Of a stretch of DNA of 64,000 bases, positions 43,915 through 52,801 are shown one piece after another (within the stretch, counting starts at the first letter, position 1; every line of letters begins with the position of its first letter). The position numbers and the translations under genes are program-made. Location of the stretch: contig NZ_MDTQ01000001.1 of the NCBI RefSeq assembly GCF_001709345.1, positions 3,020,182-3,084,181 of the forward strand. Reading direction: 5' to 3'. The notes beneath the pieces were generated by a model. The model was not told where the DNA came from. It was given only the letters and a program-made list of their open reading frames with translations, and ran no database searches. Source of the stretch: Terasakiispira papahanaumokuakeensis (GTDB taxonomy: Bacteria; Pseudomonadota; Gammaproteobacteria; Pseudomonadales; Halomonadaceae).

Positions 43915-46179
43915 TCAAGGACTGAATTCGTGGCCTTCATAACGAACCACTGGTAACGTAATCACCAACTCAGCCCCGGTTAACGTATTGGCATCACCTT
44001 CACGATTATGAGCGGCCAAGTCCCCCCCGAGTTCTTCAATAATGCGCTGAGAAATGGACAGCCCCAAGCCTAAGCCTTTACCCGATTCTTTCGTCGTAAA
44101 GAAAGGATCGAACAACTTGCCCAAGTGTGCATCAGGGATACCAGGCCCATTATCACAAATGCGAATGTCCACTTGCTGTTGATGGCGGGTTGCCCGCAAT
44201 GTCAACACGGGCTCAGCCACCCCTTCCATGGCATGCAGCGCATTGGAAATCAAATTCACCATCACCTGTTCCAAGCGGACCATATCGGCTTGAACATAAA
44301 GTGTTTCTTCAGGCCATTCGGTGACCACTCGCACCTGTTCGGTTTGAATCCGCTGGCGATACAAATTCAACGCATACTGACAAGCCGCTTGTACCGACAC
44401 CGGCGCCAATTGATCCGCACTTTTGCGGGCAAACATTTTCAGCTGTGCACTGATTTCAGACATTCGCTCAGCCAACCCCACAATCTCGACCATATTGGCA
44501 TCAGCCCGTTCTGCAGCACCGCGCTGCAAGAAAGCACGCCCGTTCTCAGCATAAGCTCGAATGGCCGTAATCGGCTGATTGAGTTCATGGTTAATACTCG
44601 CGGATAACTGCCCTAATACGGCCAATTTACCGGCTTGCACCAACTCATCCTGAGTTTGGCGTAAACGGACTTCGGTACACCGATGTTCCTCTATTTCCTG
44701 CAGCAGACGCATATTACTGGCCGACAGATCGGCGGTACGGGCTTCAACCCGAGCCTCAAGTTCATCATGAGCCTGACGCAAAGCACCTTCTTGCGCTTTA
44801 CGCTCAGAGACATCGTAAAGGGTCAGTAAACGCTCGCCGTCGCCGAGAGGACTCACAGTCAACTCCAGCGGAAAACGGCGTCGGTTGGCGGTCAGCCCTG
44901 AGACTTCAAGCGGTTGTCCCTCCATTTTCATTAAAGCATGCTCAACGGCCTGCATATCCACAGGATCAATGAGCTGTTTAAACGGCTCACCATCTAAAGC
45001 TAAACGATCACGTTCAAACATGGCTTCTGCCATGGGATTAAACGCGCGAATGGTGCCCTCAGCAGACAGCGTCACTAAACCTGCGCGAGTGCTGTCAATA
45101 ATATGGCGAATACGGGCCTCGTTCAGCTCTAAGGCTTTTTGAGCTGCACGTTCAAAGGCATGGCGCTGATCATGTACACGACGACGTTGGCGCAAAAACA
45201 AGCCAATTAAGCCCAACGCCAGCATGCCCAATGCCGTCAATAACATCGAGAAATAAACTTGCTGTCGTACCGGCGTCAACTGCTTCAAAATATGCAGCTC
45301 CCAACCGGCCTCAGGCATCGGCTCAGTTAAGTGCAGGTAAGAGGCAGAAGGGAAACGCTCTTTCCAGACCATCACCTCATGATCACGATCAGGCAATCGC
45401 TGCTGGGCTTCAATTGGTAACGGGTCTAGCGATTGGCCAGCATAACGTAAGGAATCACGCAACTGCTGACGTCGTTCTTCGGATAATGGCTTCAACGTTT
45501 TCAGACGCCATTCAGGGCGGGAACTGATAAAGACAACACCATCAGGGTCGGTCACTAACAGCTCGCCATTAGGATCACTCCAGGGCTGCTCAATCTGGTT
45601 GATATCGATTTTAACCACCAGCACGCCCAATACATCATCGCCTTGCATCACGGGGTAGGAAAAGTAGTATCCACGTGCGCCAGAGGTAGTACCAAGCCCA
45701 TAGAAACGCCCGGATTGCCCGGCCATGGCCTGCTTGAAATAAGGCCGAAAAGAAAAGTTTTTACCGATGAAACTCGTCCCTCGCCACCAGTTACTGGCCG
45801 CACGGGTCGTCCCTTGACGATCCATCAGGTAAATATCGGATACCCCCGTGATGACACGGTAGCTATCCAACGCCAAGTTCAAGGCTTGCAGGTGACTGGC
45901 GGAAGCCTCATCAACCCGATTCAGCCCACTCAAATAGCGCCCTAGATTTTCACGCGTCGTCAGCAATTCGGCCAAATACTCATACTTCGCCAAACGCCCC
46001 TGCATACTGGTTTGATACAAACGCAATTCGTTAACCGCCTGCTCACGGAGCAATCCCAGCTCATGCTGCCAAGTCCAGCGGGCCGTTTGTGTCACCAACC
46101 CGAGCGTAATGATCATAAAAATGACCACCATCAAGACTCGACTAGACCTTGAAGCGCGCGCCTCCAGCATCACGGACAT
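43915..46179 (-). CDS. dctB: DctB-type C4-dicarboxylate sensor histidine kinase
   Basis: The 754-residue kinase has a membrane helix at 14-33, a periplasmic double Cache sensor (about 40-310, with YLMDRQGTTRAASNWW and SFRPYFKQAMAGQSGRFY), a second helix at 312-330, a PAS domain (about 355-465), a coiled coil and a kinase core with His531 in GQLSASINHELNQP. NLISNALHAM, DNGPGIP and GKGLGLGLSIS complete the ATPase site. The Cache wording is that of DctB, which senses succinate, malate and fumarate. A PAS domain is additional to Rhizobium DctB. The cognate regulator is dctD, one gene further on. Which transporter they control is not seen here; the TRAP genes at 25 kb are a candidate. Confidence 0.9.
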   Translation of the reverse strand: MSVMLEARASRSSRVLMVVIFMIITLGLVTQTARWTWQHELGLLREQAVNELRLYQTSMQGRLAKYEYLAELLTTRENLGRYLSGLNRVDEASASHLQALNLALDSYRVITGVSDIYLMDRQGTTRAASNWWRGTSFIGKNFSFRPYFKQAMAGQSGRFYGLGTTSGARGYYFSYPVMQGDDVLGVLVVKIDINQIEQPWSDPNGELLVTDPDGVVFISSRPEWRLKTLKPLSEERRQQLRDSLRYAGQSLDPLPIEAQQRLPDRDHEVMVWKERFPSASYLHLTEPMPEAGWELHILKQLTPVRQQVYFSMLLTALGMLALGLIGLFLRQRRRVHDQRHAFERAAQKALELNEARIRHIIDSTRAGLVTLSAEGTIRAFNPMAEAMFERDRLALDGEPFKQLIDPVDMQAVEHALMKMEGQPLEVSGLTANRRRFPLELTVSPLGDGERLLTLYDVSERKAQEGALRQAHDELEARVEARTADLSASNMRLLQEIEEHRCTEVRLRQTQDELVQAGKLAVLGQLSASINHELNQPITAIRAYAENGRAFLQRGAAERADANMVEIVGLAERMSEISAQLKMFARKSADQLAPVSVQAACQYALNLYRQRIQTEQVRVVTEWPEETLYVQADMVRLEQVMVNLISNALHAMEGVAEPVLTLRATRHQQQVDIRICDNGPGIPDAHLGKLFDPFFTTKESGKGLGLGLSISQRIIEELGGDLAAHNREGDANTLTGAELVITLPVVRYEGHEFSP

Positions 46180-46284
46180 CCCGGCTTATTCCTCATCTCA
46201 TCCACACCCCCTTCAGCCAACCCCTTTTCCCCACAAACGCCCTCGCTGGTCGTCTCTTTTTTTACTTAACTACCGTGGCGACCC

Positions 46285-47046
46285 TCATAAAGCGGTATTG
46301 ATACGCCTCAGGGCTCGTTGAATACGCGTTTCACGCTTCGAGAGTTCCAATAAACCATCTTCCACATAGACGAGATGTTCATGGGACATTTGCTGAGCCC
46401 GTTCTGGGTCTCCCGCCAAAATAGCATCCAGTAGCGCTTTATGTTGGTCATAGAGCGTCGAGCGCGAATGATCCCGCTCAAATAAGCTGGATAAGTTGTC
46501 CACAATACTGCGTTCCAATAATGAAAAAAGGCCGCGCATGGTATGCAGCAACACGACATTGTGGGCCGCTTCAGCAATCGCTAAATGGAAGGCCGCATCC
46601 GCAACCGCTTCTAACTCTGGGTCCATCGCATCATAAGTGTCGGTCAGGTCCTTAAAACGCCGCTCTAACAATTGCTTATCGGCATCGGTTGAGCGCAGCG
46701 CCGCATAATAAGCCGACAAGCCTTCTAACGCATGACGAAACTCCAAAAGATCATAGTGAAACTCACCATGCTGCCCCAGCAATTCATAAATCGGATCACT
46801 AAACGAAGTCCCGATTTTTTCAGAGACGTAAGTCCCGCCGCCCTGGCGGCTATGTAATAAACCGCGCGCAACCAGCTTTTGAATGGCCTCGCGTAAAGAG
46901 GGACGCGACACACCAAACTTTTCCGCCAACTCGCGCTCTGGGGGCAACTTCTGACCGGGCTTAAAACTGCCTTCCAGAATCATGCTTTCCAGTTGCTGCT
47001 GAATCACATCGGACAAGCGTTTCGCCTGAACTCGGGGGTAAGTCAT
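46285..47046 (-). CDS. lldR: GntR/FadR-family regulator of lactate utilisation (LldR/PdhR type)
   Basis: The 253-residue protein has an N-terminal GntR winged helix (residues 6-75, with KLPPERELAEKFGVSRPSLREAI) and a C-terminal FCD domain with metal-ligand histidines (AEAAHN and the later SHEHLVYVEDG). It is divergent from lutABC, and the gap holds two identical palindromes of the GGT-ACC form used by PdhR and LldR, so it most likely represses the lactate genes and itself, with L-lactate (or pyruvate) as inducer. The ATG at 47046 matches relatives (MTYPRV); a GTG at 47061 in frame is equally possible, since neither has a strong ribosome site. Confidence 0.87.
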   Translation of the reverse strand: MTYPRVQAKRLSDVIQQQLESMILEGSFKPGQKLPPERELAEKFGVSRPSLREAIQKLVARGLLHSRQGGGTYVSEKIGTSFSDPIYELLGQHGEFHYDLLEFRHALEGLSAYYAALRSTDADKQLLERRFKDLTDTYDAMDPELEAVADAAFHLAIAEAAHNVVLLHTMRGLFSLLERSIVDNLSSLFERDHSRSTLYDQHKALLDAILAGDPERAQQMSHEHLVYVEDGLLELSKRETRIQRALRRINTAL

Positions 47047-47273
47047 AGGAAGATTATCCACTCAATACAGCAGGTCCCATAGGGTCCATGCACGGGTTAT
47101 TCAAACACTCGTCTATCATACCCATCCTGGTATGAAAACACCGCCATTCATGCACTAAAAAAACTTAACACATCGCCTCCACAACGCCTTTAAACCATGC
47201 AATACACCAAGCCTTCCGAACCTGCTCAAAACATCGCAGCCATCGCCATCGCCCATCAAAAACGGCCCAAACC

Positions 47274-47292
47274 AAATTGGTATTACCAATTT
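47274..47292. promoter_or_regulatory. LldR/PdhR-type operator, site 1
   Basis: AAATTGGTA-T-TACCAATTT is a perfect 19-bp palindrome about 230 bp from the lldR start. The TTGGT...ACCAA core equals that recognised by PdhR-like FCD regulators. Confidence 0.75.
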
Positions 47293-47446
47293 ATCAGACA
47301 TTAAAAAACATCATTATCACCCCTTACGTCAAACCCTTTTTTGAGCTCACACACGCAGCATAAAAATCACTCAAAAAGCGCATAAAACTCAGTAAAAGCT
47401 AACAACAAAACCCGTTAGACCATGGTATGAAAATAGCAAGACTCGT

Positions 47447-47475
47447 TTGACAGCCCTGCAAGAGCTTCATATCGT
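47447..47475 (+). promoter_or_regulatory. Sigma-70 promoter of lutABC
   Basis: TTGACA (47447-47452) and TATCGT (47470-47475) are separated by 17 bases. Transcription would start near 47482, about 14 bases before operator 2, so bound repressor would block the start of elongation. Confidence 0.6.
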
Positions 47476-47495
47476 AACGACACAATATAGATGTC

Positions 47496-47512
47496 AATTG
47501 GTATTACCAATT
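47496..47512. promoter_or_regulatory. LldR/PdhR-type operator, site 2
   Basis: AATTGGTA-T-TACCAATT repeats the 17-bp core of site 1 without change. Centre-to-centre distance is 221 bp, close to 21 helical turns. Confidence 0.75.
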
Positions 47513-47585
47513 TATAAAAACTAAAAAATGGCTATTTCTGCTGTCATCGGCCCGATCACCCGAAGCGACCATGCTTGATTCATTC

Positions 47586-47655
47586 GATCAAAACAGCGCC
47601 ATCACAACAGCTCCATCAAAACGGCTCCATCAAAACAGCGCGATAAAAATAGTTC
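47586..47655. repeat. 14-bp tandem array, 5 units
   Basis: GATCAAAACAGCGC, CATCACAACAGCTC, CATCAAAACGGCTC, CATCAAAACAGCGC and GATAAAAATAGTTC are consecutive in the lutA leader, 37 bp before the start codon. Confidence 0.8.
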
Positions 47656-47692
47656 CGTGAAATGACCTGACTAGCATGTTGAGAAGAGTGCG

Positions 47693-48478
47693 ATGAAGAC
47701 CGAAACGGCTCAAACCCCGGTAAAGATTTATCCCCCCAAGCCTGACAAAGTGTATTTTTATGGCACTTGTCTGATTGATCTTTTCTACCCAGATGCGGGC
47801 ATGGCGGGCATTCAACTGCTCGAGCGTGAGGGTATTGAGGTCATCTTCCCGGAAGGACAAACCTGTTGTGGACAGCCTGCTTATAGCTCGGGCTACCATG
47901 ATCAGGCGCGCAGTGTCGCCGCCTCACAGCTGAACCTATTCCCCGAAGCCTGGCCGATCGTTGTCCCATCGGGCTCTTGTGGCGGCATGATGCGGCAACA
48001 CTATCCTGATCTGTTTGCGGATACGCCCCAATCATCACAGGCCAACGCCATTGCCGCACGTACTTGGGAGCTCACTGATTTTCTACTTCATGTCTGCCAT
48101 ATCCAGCTCAAAGATCTCGGCGAGCCGACCACAGTGGCCATGCATACTTCTTGCTCAGCCCGTCGTGAAATGGGCGTTGCAGAAGTCGGCCCCCAATTAT
48201 TGTCACAACTGGCCAACGTCACCTTAGTCGAGCAAGCAAGAGCTGCCGAATGCTGTGGTTTTGGGGGAACTTTTGCGATTCGCCATCCAGAAATATCTGC
48301 CGCTATGGTCTCAGACAAAGCCGACAGCCTCGTGGACACAGGCGCCACACGCTTCGTCACGACCGACTGCGGCTGCTTGATGAATATTCACGGTCACGCC
48401 GAACAGTCGCACAAACCCATTCAAGGTGAACATATTTTGAGCTTCCTCTGGCAGCGCACAGGGGAGGCGCATTCATGA
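47693..48478 (+). CDS. lutA: L-lactate utilisation protein LutA/LldE (CCG-domain subunit)
   Basis: The 261-residue protein has two cysteine-rich CCG domains: TCCGQPAYSSGYHDQA with GTCLIDLFYPDAG in the first half, and ECCGFGGTFAIRHPE with HTSCSARREMG in the second. CCG domains bind iron-sulfur or heterodisulfide-type clusters. Together with LutB and LutC it forms the NAD-independent L-lactate dehydrogenase complex that makes pyruvate. It overlaps lutB by four bases (ATGA). The LldE name is used in Shewanella. Confidence 0.94.
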   Translation: MKTETAQTPVKIYPPKPDKVYFYGTCLIDLFYPDAGMAGIQLLEREGIEVIFPEGQTCCGQPAYSSGYHDQARSVAASQLNLFPEAWPIVVPSGSCGGMMRQHYPDLFADTPQSSQANAIAARTWELTDFLLHVCHIQLKDLGEPTTVAMHTSCSARREMGVAEVGPQLLSQLANVTLVEQARAAECCGFGGTFAIRHPEISAAMVSDKADSLVDTGATRFVTTDCGCLMNIHGHAEQSHKPIQGEHILSFLWQRTGEAHS

Positions 48479-49920
48479 CAACAGACACAGCGGTTCGTGA
48501 TTTTCACCCGCGGGCTCATGCCGCACTGAATAATCCGCAAATTCGCGCTAATTTCCGTAAGGCCATGGATGGCTTGATGAGCAAGCGACAGCAAGCTTTT
48601 GAAGGTTGGGCTTTAGATACGCTTCGCGAACAAGGAGCCAAAGCCCGTTTGCGTGCACTGGCCAAGCTCCCGGAACTATTAGAACAACTCGAAACCCAGC
48701 TGACCGCTAACGGGATTCAAGTGCATTGGGCTGAAAGCCCCGATGAAGCCTGCCGCATCATTCGAGAGATCTGTGAGGCACGGGGCGCCAAAAGTGTCAT
48801 CAAGGGCAAATCGATGGTCTCAGAGGAAATGCACCTCAATGCCTATCTTGAAGCCCATGGCATCGAAGCACTGGAATCAGATCTGGGTGAATATATCGTT
48901 CAAATGGCGGAGGAAACACCTTCGCACATTATTATGCCGGCCATTCACAAAAACACCGGCGAAATTTCGGAATTGATGCACCACAAAACTGGCACTCAAC
49001 GCTCGCAGGATGTCGAGTATTTGACCGCCAGCGCACGGCAACAGTTACGCGAAAAATTCATGCGCGCCGATGTTGGGCTCTCAGGGGTGAACTTTGCGGT
49101 CGCTGAAACCGGCACCTTGTGCCTGGTGGAAAATGAGGGCAACGGCCGCATGACCACGACAGTGCCGCCTTGCCATATTGCCGTCACCGGGATTGAAAAA
49201 GTGGTTGAAAAGTTAGAGGACATCACGCCATTGCTGGCGCTGCTGCCTCGTTCAGCCACCGGCCAGCACATCACCACTTACGTCAATATGATCTCCGGCC
49301 CGCGCCAGCCAGAAGAGCGGGATGGTCCTGAAGCGGTTCACTTGGTGCTGTTGGATAATGGCCGCAGCGACATTTATCAAGATGACGAATTGCTCGACAC
49401 CTTGCGCTGTATCCGTTGCGGCGCCTGTATGAACCATTGCCCCGTTTACACGCGCGTAGGTGGACATACCTATGGCACCACTTACCCCGGCCCGATTGGC
49501 AAAATCCTAATGCCCCACCTGATTGGCCTGGATGAAGGGCGACATCTTCCCAGCGCCTCAAGCCTTTGCGGCGCCTGCGGCGAAGTCTGTCCAGTCAAAA
49601 TCCCCATTCCCAAACTCCTCGTACGCCTGCGCCGTGAAGCCGTTGACGGGGATCAGTTACACCCGAGCCAGATGTCAGGCCATGGGGTTAAACGTCAGCG
49701 CTTTGAAGTCATGATCTGGCAGAGTTGGGCTTGGCTCAATCAACATCCACGTCTTTATCGTCTCGCCACCCGCATCACCACGCGCCTGAGGAAACTTCAG
49801 CCACACCGGCTCGGCGCCTGGACACGATACCGAACCGCGCCTCGCCTGGCTCCGAAAACCCTGCATGAGCAGATGTCTGAACGTCAGCGCGGCAAGCCCC
49901 TTGCAGAGGTGAAACGATGA
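48475..49920 (+). CDS. lutB: L-lactate utilisation iron-sulfur protein LutB/LldF
   Basis: The 481-residue protein has an LUD domain (about 60-290) with GVNFAVAETGTLCLVENEG and a ferredoxin-like domain with CIRCGACMNHCP (about residues 306-317) and SLCGACGEVCPVKIP (about 360), which bind two [4Fe-4S] clusters. It is the electron-transfer core of the LutABC lactate dehydrogenase. The start overlaps lutA and the end overlaps lutC, as is normal for this operon. Confidence 0.95.
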   Translation: MTTDTAVRDFHPRAHAALNNPQIRANFRKAMDGLMSKRQQAFEGWALDTLREQGAKARLRALAKLPELLEQLETQLTANGIQVHWAESPDEACRIIREICEARGAKSVIKGKSMVSEEMHLNAYLEAHGIEALESDLGEYIVQMAEETPSHIIMPAIHKNTGEISELMHHKTGTQRSQDVEYLTASARQQLREKFMRADVGLSGVNFAVAETGTLCLVENEGNGRMTTTVPPCHIAVTGIEKVVEKLEDITPLLALLPRSATGQHITTYVNMISGPRQPEERDGPEAVHLVLLDNGRSDIYQDDELLDTLRCIRCGACMNHCPVYTRVGGHTYGTTYPGPIGKILMPHLIGLDEGRHLPSASSLCGACGEVCPVKIPIPKLLVRLRREAVDGDQLHPSQMSGHGVKRQRFEVMIWQSWAWLNQHPRLYRLATRITTRLRKLQPHRLGAWTRYRTAPRLAPKTLHEQMSERQRGKPLAEVKR

Positions 49921-50618
49921 CAGCACGTCAACGTATTCTACAAAAGTTACGGGAACGTCGCGGCGGACCGCTCAAAGCACCGGCCGCTGATTTAGCCATT
50001 GTCAGTGAGCGTGATTGGCAACCCGAGGAAAAGCTGGCGCTGTTCACTCAAATGATCGAGTCCGTACAGGGTGAAGTGCACCGAGTGGACCGAACCCACT
50101 GGTGCGATGAGTTGGCGAGCTTGCTGGCCCAGCGCCACATTCAGCAACTCCTGATACCACGCCAGCACACAGTGGGCCAACAAATCCGTGATGCGGCCGA
50201 TCAAGCCTACTCAGCTTGGCCCAGATTACGTCATTACGATCAGACGATTGAGCAATGGCAACCCGAATTATTTCACGAGGTTGATGCCGCCATCACCTCC
50301 ACTCGTGGCGCCATTGCGGAAACCGGCTCTCTGATCCTTTGGCCCACGCAGGATGAACCACGACTGGCCAGCCTGGTACCGCCTTTACATATTGCAGTGC
50401 TTGAAGCCGATCAAGTGTATGCCACCTTCCACGAGGCCATCACCACTCAACAGTGGGCCAACGGTATGCCCACCAATGCGCTTTTGATTTCTGGGCCCTC
50501 CAAAACCGCCGACATTGAGCAGACCCTGGCTTATGGCGTTCATGGGCCGAAAGCGTTGCTGGTTTTGATACTTGAATCATCAGCGCCTGACGCCTCCTAT
50601 AAAGATAATATTCAATAA
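49917..50618 (+). CDS. lutC: L-lactate utilisation protein LutC/LldG
   Basis: The 233-residue LUD-domain protein is the third subunit of the complex. The family segment TRGAIAETGSLILWPTQDEPR, followed by SLVPPLHIAVLEADQVYATF, is well conserved. Its ATG overlaps the lutB stop (ATGA). It is followed by a tandem array and then the lactate permease. Confidence 0.93.
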   Translation: MTARQRILQKLRERRGGPLKAPAADLAIVSERDWQPEEKLALFTQMIESVQGEVHRVDRTHWCDELASLLAQRHIQQLLIPRQHTVGQQIRDAADQAYSAWPRLRHYDQTIEQWQPELFHEVDAAITSTRGAIAETGSLILWPTQDEPRLASLVPPLHIAVLEADQVYATFHEAITTQQWANGMPTNALLISGPSKTADIEQTLAYGVHGPKALLVLILESSAPDASYKDNIQ

Positions 50619-50655
50619 AAACAATACATTATAAAAATAACCGTATTAACCAAAC

Positions 50656-50715
50656 TTCGAACTGAGCCACCATTCGAACTGAGCCACCATTCGAACTGAG
50701 CAGCCATTCGAACTT
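50656..50715. repeat. 17-bp tandem array, 3.5 units
   Basis: TTCGAACTGAGCCACCA occurs twice exactly, then TTCGAACTGAGCAGCCA, then the partial TTCGAACTT. It fills the lutC-lctP gap, 66 bp before the permease start. This is the best-conserved array of the window. Confidence 0.85.
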
Positions 50716-50780
50716 AAAAACTCTAACAACAACAGCTAGGACCATAGCGTTCCAAGCGCCACAACACAGGAAAGAACACG

Positions 50781-52475
50781 ATGAATGAGCCCTTAATGTC
50801 CCTATTGGCTTTCGCGCCCATTGTGCTAGCAGGCGTGCTCTTAGTCGGCTTACATTGGCCTGCAAAGCGGGCGATGCCGCTGGTCTTTCTGGTCACCGCT
50901 GCGATTGGTTACTTTGCCTGGGAGATGAGCTTTAACCGAGTACTCGCCTCTACTTTTCAGGGGCTCATGCTGACCGCCGCTATTTTATGGATTATTTTCG
51001 GCGCGATTTTATTACTCAATACACTCAAACACTCAGGCGCCATCAGCGCTATTCGTAGCGGTTTTTCCGGCATCAGTCCTGACCGGCGAGTCCAGGCCAT
51101 TATCGTGGCTTGGTTATTCGGCAGCTTCATTGAAGGGGCCTCAGGTTTTGGGACGCCAGCCGCCATTGCCGCTCCGTTACTCGTGGCACTGGGGTTCCCG
51201 GCGATGGGCGCCGTCATGATTGGCATGATGATTCAGTCAACACCGGTCTCTTTTGGCGCCATTGGCACGCCACTGGTCGTCGGGGTGACAGGAGGCTTGG
51301 ATAAAGCCGGTATCAGTACCGCCTTACAAGCCCAAGGCAGCAGCTGGGATGCGTTTTATCAGCTCATCACGTCTGAAGTCGCCATCACCCACGGCATCAT
51401 CGGCACCCTGATGCCACTCTTTATGTGCATCATGCTGACCCGCTTTTTTGGCCGTAACAAAAGTTGGGCAGAAGGCCTTGCGATGGCGCCGTTTGCGATT
51501 TTTGCCGGCCTCTGCTTTACGCTGCCGTATATGGCCGCAGGCGTTTTCCTTGGGCCTGAGTTTCCGTCTTTGATCGGTGCACTGGTTGGATTAGCCATTG
51601 TGGTACCGGCTGCCAGAGCCAACTTTCTCTTGCCGAAACAACAGTGGGATTTTGCTCCAGCCAATGAGTGGCCTGCTGAATGGTTAGGCAGTATCGAGAT
51701 CAAAATGGAATCGGTGGCGGGTAAAGCGCCGATGTCGGTGTTCAAGGCTTGGGTCCCTTACTTACTGCTGGCCGTGATTCTGGTGTTATCGCGCGCCGTG
51801 CCCGAAATCAAAAGTTTCTTCACTCATTTCTTAGCCTTCGGTTGGCAAAACATTCTGGGTGAAGACAACATCAGCAGCAGCATTCAGCCCCTTTACTTAC
51901 CGGGCGGCGTGATGGTACTGGTTATTATCGCGACTTACTTTCTACACCGGATGCGCAGTGATGAAATGCGCGCGGCCCTAAGCGAGTCAACCAAAACGCT
52001 GTTAGGTGCAGGCTTCGTACTGCTATTCACTGTCCCGATGGTGCGCATCCTGATCAATTCTGGGGTGAATACGGCCGACCTCCCCTCTATGCCCAAAGCC
52101 ATGGCCCACCTAGTGTCTGCAGGCGTGGGAACGATTTATCCTTTCTTCAGCGCCACAGTCGGCGCACTCGGGGCCTTCATTGCTGGCTCGAACACCATCT
52201 CAAACCTGATGCTGTCTGATTTTCAGTTCAATACCGCCCAACTGCTCGGTGTCTCCAGCGCCATGATGGTGGCCGCACAAGCCGTCGGGGCGGCCGCAGG
52301 TAATATGATCGCGATTCATAATGTCGTCGCGGCGTCAGCTACCGTGGGCCTATTAGGTCGAGAAGGAAAAACACTGCGCCTGACGATTATTCCAACACTT
52401 TATTATTTGATCACCGCCGGGCTGATCACGCTGATCGCCATGTATGGCATACAGGTGAAAGATGCCTTGATGTGA
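50781..52475 (+). CDS. lctP: L-lactate permease (LctP/LldP family)
   Basis: The 564-residue polytopic protein has about 13-14 membrane helices and is a proton-coupled importer of lactate and related 2-hydroxy acids. Conserved segments include [36 protein letters not shown] and [17 protein letters not shown]. It follows lutABC on the same strand; the ribosome site AGGAAAG precedes the ATG. Uptake through LctP supplies both LutABC and the D-lactate dehydrogenase further on. Confidence 0.95.
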   Translation: MNEPLMSLLAFAPIVLAGVLLVGLHWPAKRAMPLVFLVTAAIGYFAWEMSFNRVLASTFQGLMLTAAILWIIFGAILLLNTLKHSGAISAIRSGFSGISPDRRVQAIIVAWLFGSFIEGASGFGTPAAIAAPLLVALGFPAMGAVMIGMMIQSTPVSFGAIGTPLVVGVTGGLDKAGISTALQAQGSSWDAFYQLITSEVAITHGIIGTLMPLFMCIMLTRFFGRNKSWAEGLAMAPFAIFAGLCFTLPYMAAGVFLGPEFPSLIGALVGLAIVVPAARANFLLPKQQWDFAPANEWPAEWLGSIEIKMESVAGKAPMSVFKAWVPYLLLAVILVLSRAVPEIKSFFTHFLAFGWQNILGEDNISSSIQPLYLPGGVMVLVIIATYFLHRMRSDEMRAALSESTKTLLGAGFVLLFTVPMVRILINSGVNTADLPSMPKAMAHLVSAGVGTIYPFFSATVGALGAFIAGSNTISNLMLSDFQFNTAQLLGVSSAMMVAAQAVGAAAGNMIAIHNVVAASATVGLLGREGKTLRLTIIPTLYYLITAGLITLIAMYGIQVKDALM

Positions 52476-52801
52476 TCTTAGCTTCACTCAACAATTTCAC
52501 TGAATCGGCGATTTTAAACACACCTTTAAGTTGCATTTTTACAACACAAGCATGCTCCAGCATTTTCGCTTATATTGCGCGGGCACTGTCGCTGAAATAA
52601 TGCCTCAAGATGGCGCTGATTGTGGTCAGCAAGCATGAGGTCAACCGCATGTGGTCACACCATGCAGCGCCCTCAAAGGCACCAGCGACGCCCCTTTTTT
52701 GTCCTGTTCCGGCGGACCTGCATCGCAGTGTCCGCCGCGATGCGATCTTTCATCGCCATATCAGGACGCAAGACGATAATGACCATCAACGGAGACATGG
52801 C
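52476..52801. other. Intergenic region lctP to lipoprotein gene
   Basis: About 326 bases without a supported gene, although one frame stays open from 52610. It holds a perfect 8-bp hairpin (CGGCGGAC, 12-base loop, GTCCGCCG; 52710-52737) preceded by CTTTTTT; the promoter of the lipoprotein gene must lie here. Confidence 0.5.

Larger units (their letters stand above)
47062..47692. other. Divergent regulatory region lldR / lutA
   Basis: This 631-bp region has no gene. It holds the two operators, a promoter, and a 14-bp tandem array near lutA. The stretch 47130-47270 is AT-rich and shows no further order. Confidence 0.6.

Noticed and set aside
47586..47655. Possible CRISPR array
   Set aside because: Units are 14 bp and directly abutting with no spacers, and there are no cas genes.
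52610..52801. N-terminal extension of the PPC lipoprotein by 64 residues
   Set aside because: It would bury the lipoprotein signal peptide; the GTG at 52802 has a good ribosome site and starts a normal signal.
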